64,000 nucleotides of DNA, from NCBI GenBank assembly GCA_963650165.1, contig CAVJKX010000007.1, positions 1-64,000 of the forward strand. Direction: 5' to 3'. The stretch is from F23-B02 sp963650165 (GTDB lineage: Bacteria > Bacillota > Clostridia > Oscillospirales > Oscillospiraceae). Under the pieces are notes generated by a model that was not told the DNA's origin, ran no database searches, and saw nothing but the letters and a program-made list of their open reading frames with translations. The position numbers and the translations under genes are program-made. Of the stretch, positions 61,248 through 64,000 are shown piece by piece (position 1 is the first letter of the stretch; each line of letters begins with the position of its first letter).

Positions 61248-61688
61248 TTAGATCACCTCGGCCTTTCCGCCTGCCGCCTCAATTTTCTCTTTTGCGGTTT
61301 CAGAAAAAGCGGAAGCCTTAACGGTAAGTTTCTTGCTTATCTCGCCATTGCCGAGGATCTTGACGCCGTAGCGGCACTTGGAAAGCACGCCTGCGTCGAG
61401 AAGCGCCTTCGCGTCGACGACTGCGCCGTCCTCAAATCTGTCGAGCTCGGAAACGTTGATCGCCTCGAGGGGCTTTGCAAAGATATTGTTGAAGCCTCTC
61501 TTCGGGATGCGGCGTGCCAGAGGCATCTGGCCGCCTTCGAAGCCGATACGGACACCGCCGCCGGAACGTGCCTTCTGGCCCTTGTGGCCGCGGCCTGCGG
61601 TCTTGCCGTTGCCGGTCGCGTGGCCTCTGCCCTTGCGCTTGTCAACGTGGGTGGAGCCGGCCACGGGAGAAAGTTCATGAATATACAT
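61248..61688 (-). CDS. rplO: 50S ribosomal protein L15
   Basis: 146 residues. Glycine- and lysine-rich N-terminal extension (KRKGRGHATGNGKTAGRGHKGQ) and the C-terminal globular domain. Late 50S assembly protein. 15 nt after rpmD; directly abuts secY. Confidence 0.96.
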   Translation of the reverse strand: MYIHELSPVAGSTHVDKRKGRGHATGNGKTAGRGHKGQKARSGGGVRIGFEGGQMPLARRIPKRGFNNIFAKPLEAINVSELDRFEDGAVVDAKALLDAGVLSKCRYGVKILGNGEISKKLTVKASAFSETAKEKIEAAGGKAEVI

Positions 61689-61703
61689 TATGCCTTTTCC
61701 TCC

Positions 61704-61883
61704 TTATTCTTCAGTTACCTGGAGGAGATAGCCGATCTTGGCGATCTTGCCCCTGGTCTGGGGATTGTCGGGCTGGACGGTCTCGTTGCCGATCTTGTGC
61801 AGTCCGAGGGAGTTTGCGGTCGCAACGTGCTTGTCGAGGCGGCCGTTCAGGCTCTTGACGAGCTTAATTCTAAGATTAGCCAT
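61704..61883 (-). CDS. rpmD: 50S ribosomal protein L30
   Basis: 59 residues, the normal length: MANLRIKLVKSLNGRLDKHV at the start, LGLHKIGNETVQPDNPQTRG in the middle and GYLLQVTEE at the end. Standard position between rpsE and rplO, 12 nt after rpsE. GGAGG precedes the ATG. Confidence 0.95.
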   Translation of the reverse strand: MANLRIKLVKSLNGRLDKHVATANSLGLHKIGNETVQPDNPQTRGKIAKIGYLLQVTEE

Positions 61884-61895
61884 TTTGCGTCCTCC

Positions 61896-62420
61896 TTAAG
61901 CCTGAACTTCTTCAGGAGTCTTGCCGCGGACGGCAGCCACCTGAGCGGCATCACGCAGAGACGTGAGGCCCTGCATGGTTGCTGCAACGACGTTTGCGGG
62001 ATTGTTGGTGCGCAGGCACTTGGTACGGATGTCCTTTATGCCGGCTGCCTCAACGACTGCACGGACGGCGCCGCCGGCGATAACGCCGGTACCGGGTGCC
62101 GCGGGCTTGAGCAGGACGCGGCCTGCGCCGAAGGAGCCGATGATCTCGTGGGGAATGGTCGTGCCCTGGAGGGTAACGGTAACGATGTTCTTCTTTGCAT
62201 CCTCAAGGCCCTTGCGGATTGCTTCGGAAACTTCGTTCGCCTTGCCCAGGCCGTAGCCTACGCGGCCCTTGCCGTCGCCTACGACGCAAAGTGCGGAGAA
62301 CTTCATAACACGGCCGCCCTTGACGGTCTTGCTGACGCGGTTGAGGGAAACTACCTTTTCAACGAACTCGGATGCTTCCTCGTCTCTGCGGCGATCTCTT
62401 CTGTCATTATTGTATGCCAT
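61896..62420 (-). CDS. rpsE: 30S ribosomal protein S5
   Basis: 174 residues. N-terminal dsRBD-like half (SKTVKGGRVMKFSALCVVGD) and the C-terminal half with GAGRVLLKPAAPGTGVIAGG. Takes part in decoding fidelity; mutations here give spectinomycin resistance. 19 nt after rplR. Confidence 0.96.
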   Translation of the reverse strand: MAYNNDRRDRRRDEEASEFVEKVVSLNRVSKTVKGGRVMKFSALCVVGDGKGRVGYGLGKANEVSEAIRKGLEDAKKNIVTVTLQGTTIPHEIIGSFGAGRVLLKPAAPGTGVIAGGAVRAVVEAAGIKDIRTKCLRTNNPANVVAATMQGLTSLRDAAQVAAVRGKTPEEVQA

Positions 62421-62439
62421 AATAGTTTTCCTCCTCCCC

Positions 62440-62799
62440 TTAGAACTTCAGGCCGCCCTCACGGGCGCCCTCTGCAAGTGCTGCTACACGGCCGTGGAAA
62501 ATGTAGCCGCCGCGGTCGAACACGACGTTCTCGATTCCCTTTGCCAGTGCACGCTCGGCGACGGTAGCGCCGATCTTCTTTGCGGCCTCGACGTTGCCGC
62601 CGTTGCCTTCAAAGCCCTTTTCAACGGTGGAGGCGGAAACGAGAGTATTGCCGGCCACGTCGTCGATGATCTGGGCATAGATGTTGTTTTCGCTGCGGAA
62701 TACGCTCAGGCGGGGTCTTTCGGCGGTGCCGGAGATCTTGCCGCGTACTCTTGCGTGGCGCTTGATGCGCTGCGCTCTTGTATCAGGTCTTTTAATCAT
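62440..62799 (-). CDS. rplR: 50S ribosomal protein L18
   Basis: 119 residues. Basic N-terminus, RPRLSVFRSENNIYAQIIDD, and the C-terminal FDRGGYIFHGRVAALAEGAREGGL are characteristic. Binds 5S rRNA in the central protuberance. 16 nt after rplF. Confidence 0.96.
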   Translation of the reverse strand: MIKRPDTRAQRIKRHARVRGKISGTAERPRLSVFRSENNIYAQIIDDVAGNTLVSASTVEKGFEGNGGNVEAAKKIGATVAERALAKGIENVVFDRGGYIFHGRVAALAEGAREGGLKF

Positions 62800-62815
62800 T
62801 CAGGCACACCTCCTA

Positions 62816-63355
62816 TTACTTAGCGCCGGTCTTGCCTTCTTTGCGGCGGATAACTTCGTAGTCATACTTGATGCCCTTGCCCTTGTACGGCTCGGGAGGA
62901 CGCTTGCCACGAACTTCTGCTGCAAACTGGCCGACCTTCTGCTTGTCGATACCCTTGATGACGATCTGGTTGGGGTTGGGGACGTCGATCTGGATGTCCT
63001 CGGTCTCGGGTACGATGACCTGATGCGAGTAACCGATGTTCAGAACCAGATTCTTGCCTTCCTTCGCTGCACGGTAGCCAACGCCGTTTACCTCGAGGGT
63101 CTTGGAGAATCCTTCGGATACGCCGACGACCATGTTGTTGACGAGGGTGCGGGTCAGACCGTGGAGAGATCTGTTCATCTTTTCGTCGTTGGGGCGGGTC
63201 ACATGAACGACGCCTGCTTCGACTTTGACCTTCATAGTGGGTGCTACGTTCATCTCAAGTGCGCCCTTGGGGCCCTTGACGGAAACGTGCTGACCGTCTA
63301 CCTTGACTTCCACTCCTGCGGGAATGGTAATGGGTGCTCTACCGATTCTTGACAT
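62816..63355 (-). CDS. rplF: 50S ribosomal protein L6
   Basis: 179 residues. SRIGRAPITIPAGVEV at the start, the two repeated L6 domains, and the signature PEPYKGKGIKYDYEVIRRKEGK near the end. Located near the GTPase centre. 15 nt after rpsH. Confidence 0.96.
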   Translation of the reverse strand: MSRIGRAPITIPAGVEVKVDGQHVSVKGPKGALEMNVAPTMKVKVEAGVVHVTRPNDEKMNRSLHGLTRTLVNNMVVGVSEGFSKTLEVNGVGYRAAKEGKNLVLNIGYSHQVIVPETEDIQIDVPNPNQIVIKGIDKQKVGQFAAEVRGKRPPEPYKGKGIKYDYEVIRRKEGKTGAK

Positions 63356-63370
63356 AGTCAGCTCTCCTCC

Positions 63371-63769
63371 TTACCATACGAATGCCAGGACTTCGCCGCC
63401 GATGTGAGCCGCGCGAGCAGCCTTGTCGGTCATGACGCCCTTTGAAGTGGATACGATTGCGATACCGAGGCCCTTGAGGACCTTGGGCAGCTCGTCTGCT
63501 CCTGCGTAAACGCGCAGACCGGGCTTGGAGACACGGCGAAGACCCTGGATGGCCTTCTCCTTGCCGGGGAGGTACTTGAGGGTGATGCGGATGATGCCCT
63601 GGGTGCCGTCGTCGATGATCTGGAAGCTCTTGATGTAGCCTTCCTCAAGAAGGATCTCAGCAATTGCTTTCTTCATCTTCGATGCGGGGACATCGACTGT
63701 TTCATGCTTCGCTACACCGGCGTTGCGGATGCGGGTCAGCATATCTGCGATGGGGTCTGTGATCTGCAT
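63371..63769 (-). CDS. rpsH: 30S ribosomal protein S8
   Basis: 132 residues. ITDPIADMLTRIRNAG at the start and the C-terminal GIAIVSTSKGVMTDKAARAAHIGGEVLAFVW, the S8 signature. Binds 16S rRNA early and, in E. coli, represses the spc operon. It is the first gene of the block seen here; upstream there is a structured stretch instead of rpsN close by. Confidence 0.96.
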   Translation of the reverse strand: MQITDPIADMLTRIRNAGVAKHETVDVPASKMKKAIAEILLEEGYIKSFQIIDDGTQGIIRITLKYLPGKEKAIQGLRRVSKPGLRVYAGADELPKVLKGLGIAIVSTSKGVMTDKAARAAHIGGEVLAFVW

Positions 63770-64000
63770 AATTTTTTCTCCTTTTTTAGAAGTTACCGGG
63801 GATCTCTCCCTCGGTTGCGGCCGCGAGGTTCCGCACTAATACATGATTAGCTGCGGCCTTTCGTCAGCTCAAGTTTGCAGTCGACGGCCGAGCCTTGATC
63901 GGGGACTCGGGGTCTCGAACGCAAACTGCGGGGTTAAGGCGCTTTGAAAGAGACTTTCAAAGCAATATTTGAAAAACCGCCGAAGAGATACACCGAGTTT
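63770..64000 (-). other. Structured non-coding stretch upstream of rpsH
   Basis: 231 bp without a supportable gene, to the window edge. It holds GCTTTGAAAG/CTTTCAAAGC (perfect 10-bp stem, 63941-63963), CCGCACTAAT/ATTAG.TGCGG (63831-63856), and a GCGGCCGC-centred palindrome near 63818-63825. In the spc operon rpsN normally ends some 20-30 nt before rpsH; here it is absent or further off. Possible leader, attenuator or small RNA. Confidence 0.45.

Noticed and set aside
60111..62567. An 818-codon plus-strand frame
   Set aside because: It is the antisense shadow of secY, rplO, rpmD and rpsE in high-G+C codons, with no ribosome site or family.
63770..63840. The end of an rpsN gene (a frame ending EGEIPGNF resembles the GQIPG.. 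end of S14)
   Set aside because: The frame is interrupted upstream by a stop and lacks the zinc-binding cysteines and the rest of S14.
63860..63930. A tRNA gene (GTTCGAGACC resembles a T-loop)
   Set aside because: I could not find matching acceptor, D and anticodon stems around it.

Overview
The window (about 60% G+C by eye, strong AGGAGG-type ribosome binding sites, a spoVA gene, clostridial-type spc/alpha ribosomal operon, PucR regulators, Etf-linked flavin enzymes) suggests a chromosomal piece of an anaerobic, spore-lineage Firmicute, most likely Clostridia of the Oscillospiraceae/Ruminococcaceae kind. The taxon is inferred from gene content only.

Layout. (1) 0.1-8.2 kb: a plus-strand envelope operon with a membrane-anchored Ig-like/transglutaminase protein, a complete D-alanylation-type set in the order dltA-dltC-dltB-dltD-like, a lipoprotein and a Sel1-repeat protein. 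(2) 8.3-15.9 kb: a small membrane protein divergent from a TetR-regulated ABC exporter with a clear operator, an orphan spoVAC with a 47-codon partner, murI, a DUF1934 protein, argS and an ATP-grasp enzyme. (3) 15.9-30.9 kb: a 169-bp imperfect hairpin, typA, a nitrilase-family enzyme, a GtrA protein, an rluA-like gene, an EFR1-type flavodoxin/ferredoxin, malQ, a GNAT gene, a truncated Phd/YefM antitoxin remnant, pckA, an ABC-F protein, a 42-codon membrane peptide, a GH36 alpha-galactosidase and two envelope proteins. (4) 31.0-54.6 kb: the accessory core. Two PucR-family regulators accompany two acyl-CoA ligases, two family III CoA-transferases, a hotdog protein, three NMO/FabK-like flavoproteins, a DASS/SLC13 transporter, a 2-enoate/2,4-dienoyl-CoA reductase, a gamma-carbonic-anhydrase-like protein, and an operon of acyl-CoA dehydrogenase, EtfB, EtfA, a dienoyl-CoA-isomerase-like crotonase and an iron-sulfur flavoprotein. 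(5) 54.6-64.0 kb: greA, then the housekeeping rplQ-rpoA-rpsD-rpsK-rpsM-rpmJ-infA-map-adk-secY-rplO-rpmD-rpsE-rplR-rplF-rpsH block on the minus strand, ending in a structured 231-bp stretch where rpsN would usually lie.

How region 4 may work. The gene set reads as an inducible system that imports an organic anion, makes its CoA thioester (ligases, CoA-transferases), reshuffles and reduces its C=C bonds (crotonase, enoate/dienoyl reductase, NMO-like flavoproteins, acyl-CoA dehydrogenase with EtfBA), and releases or recycles CoA (hotdog protein, CoA-transferases). It resembles the cai/fix carnitine genes and the caffeate-reducing car genes in composition but matches neither, and it lacks the baiE and baiA genes of bile acid 7-dehydroxylation. 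At six divergently arranged transcription units in this region I find the same element, TTTYGTAG or a one- or two-base variant, 38-41 bp upstream of a -10 box. This points to one regulon, with a PucR protein as the obvious candidate regulator. The substrate is unknown.
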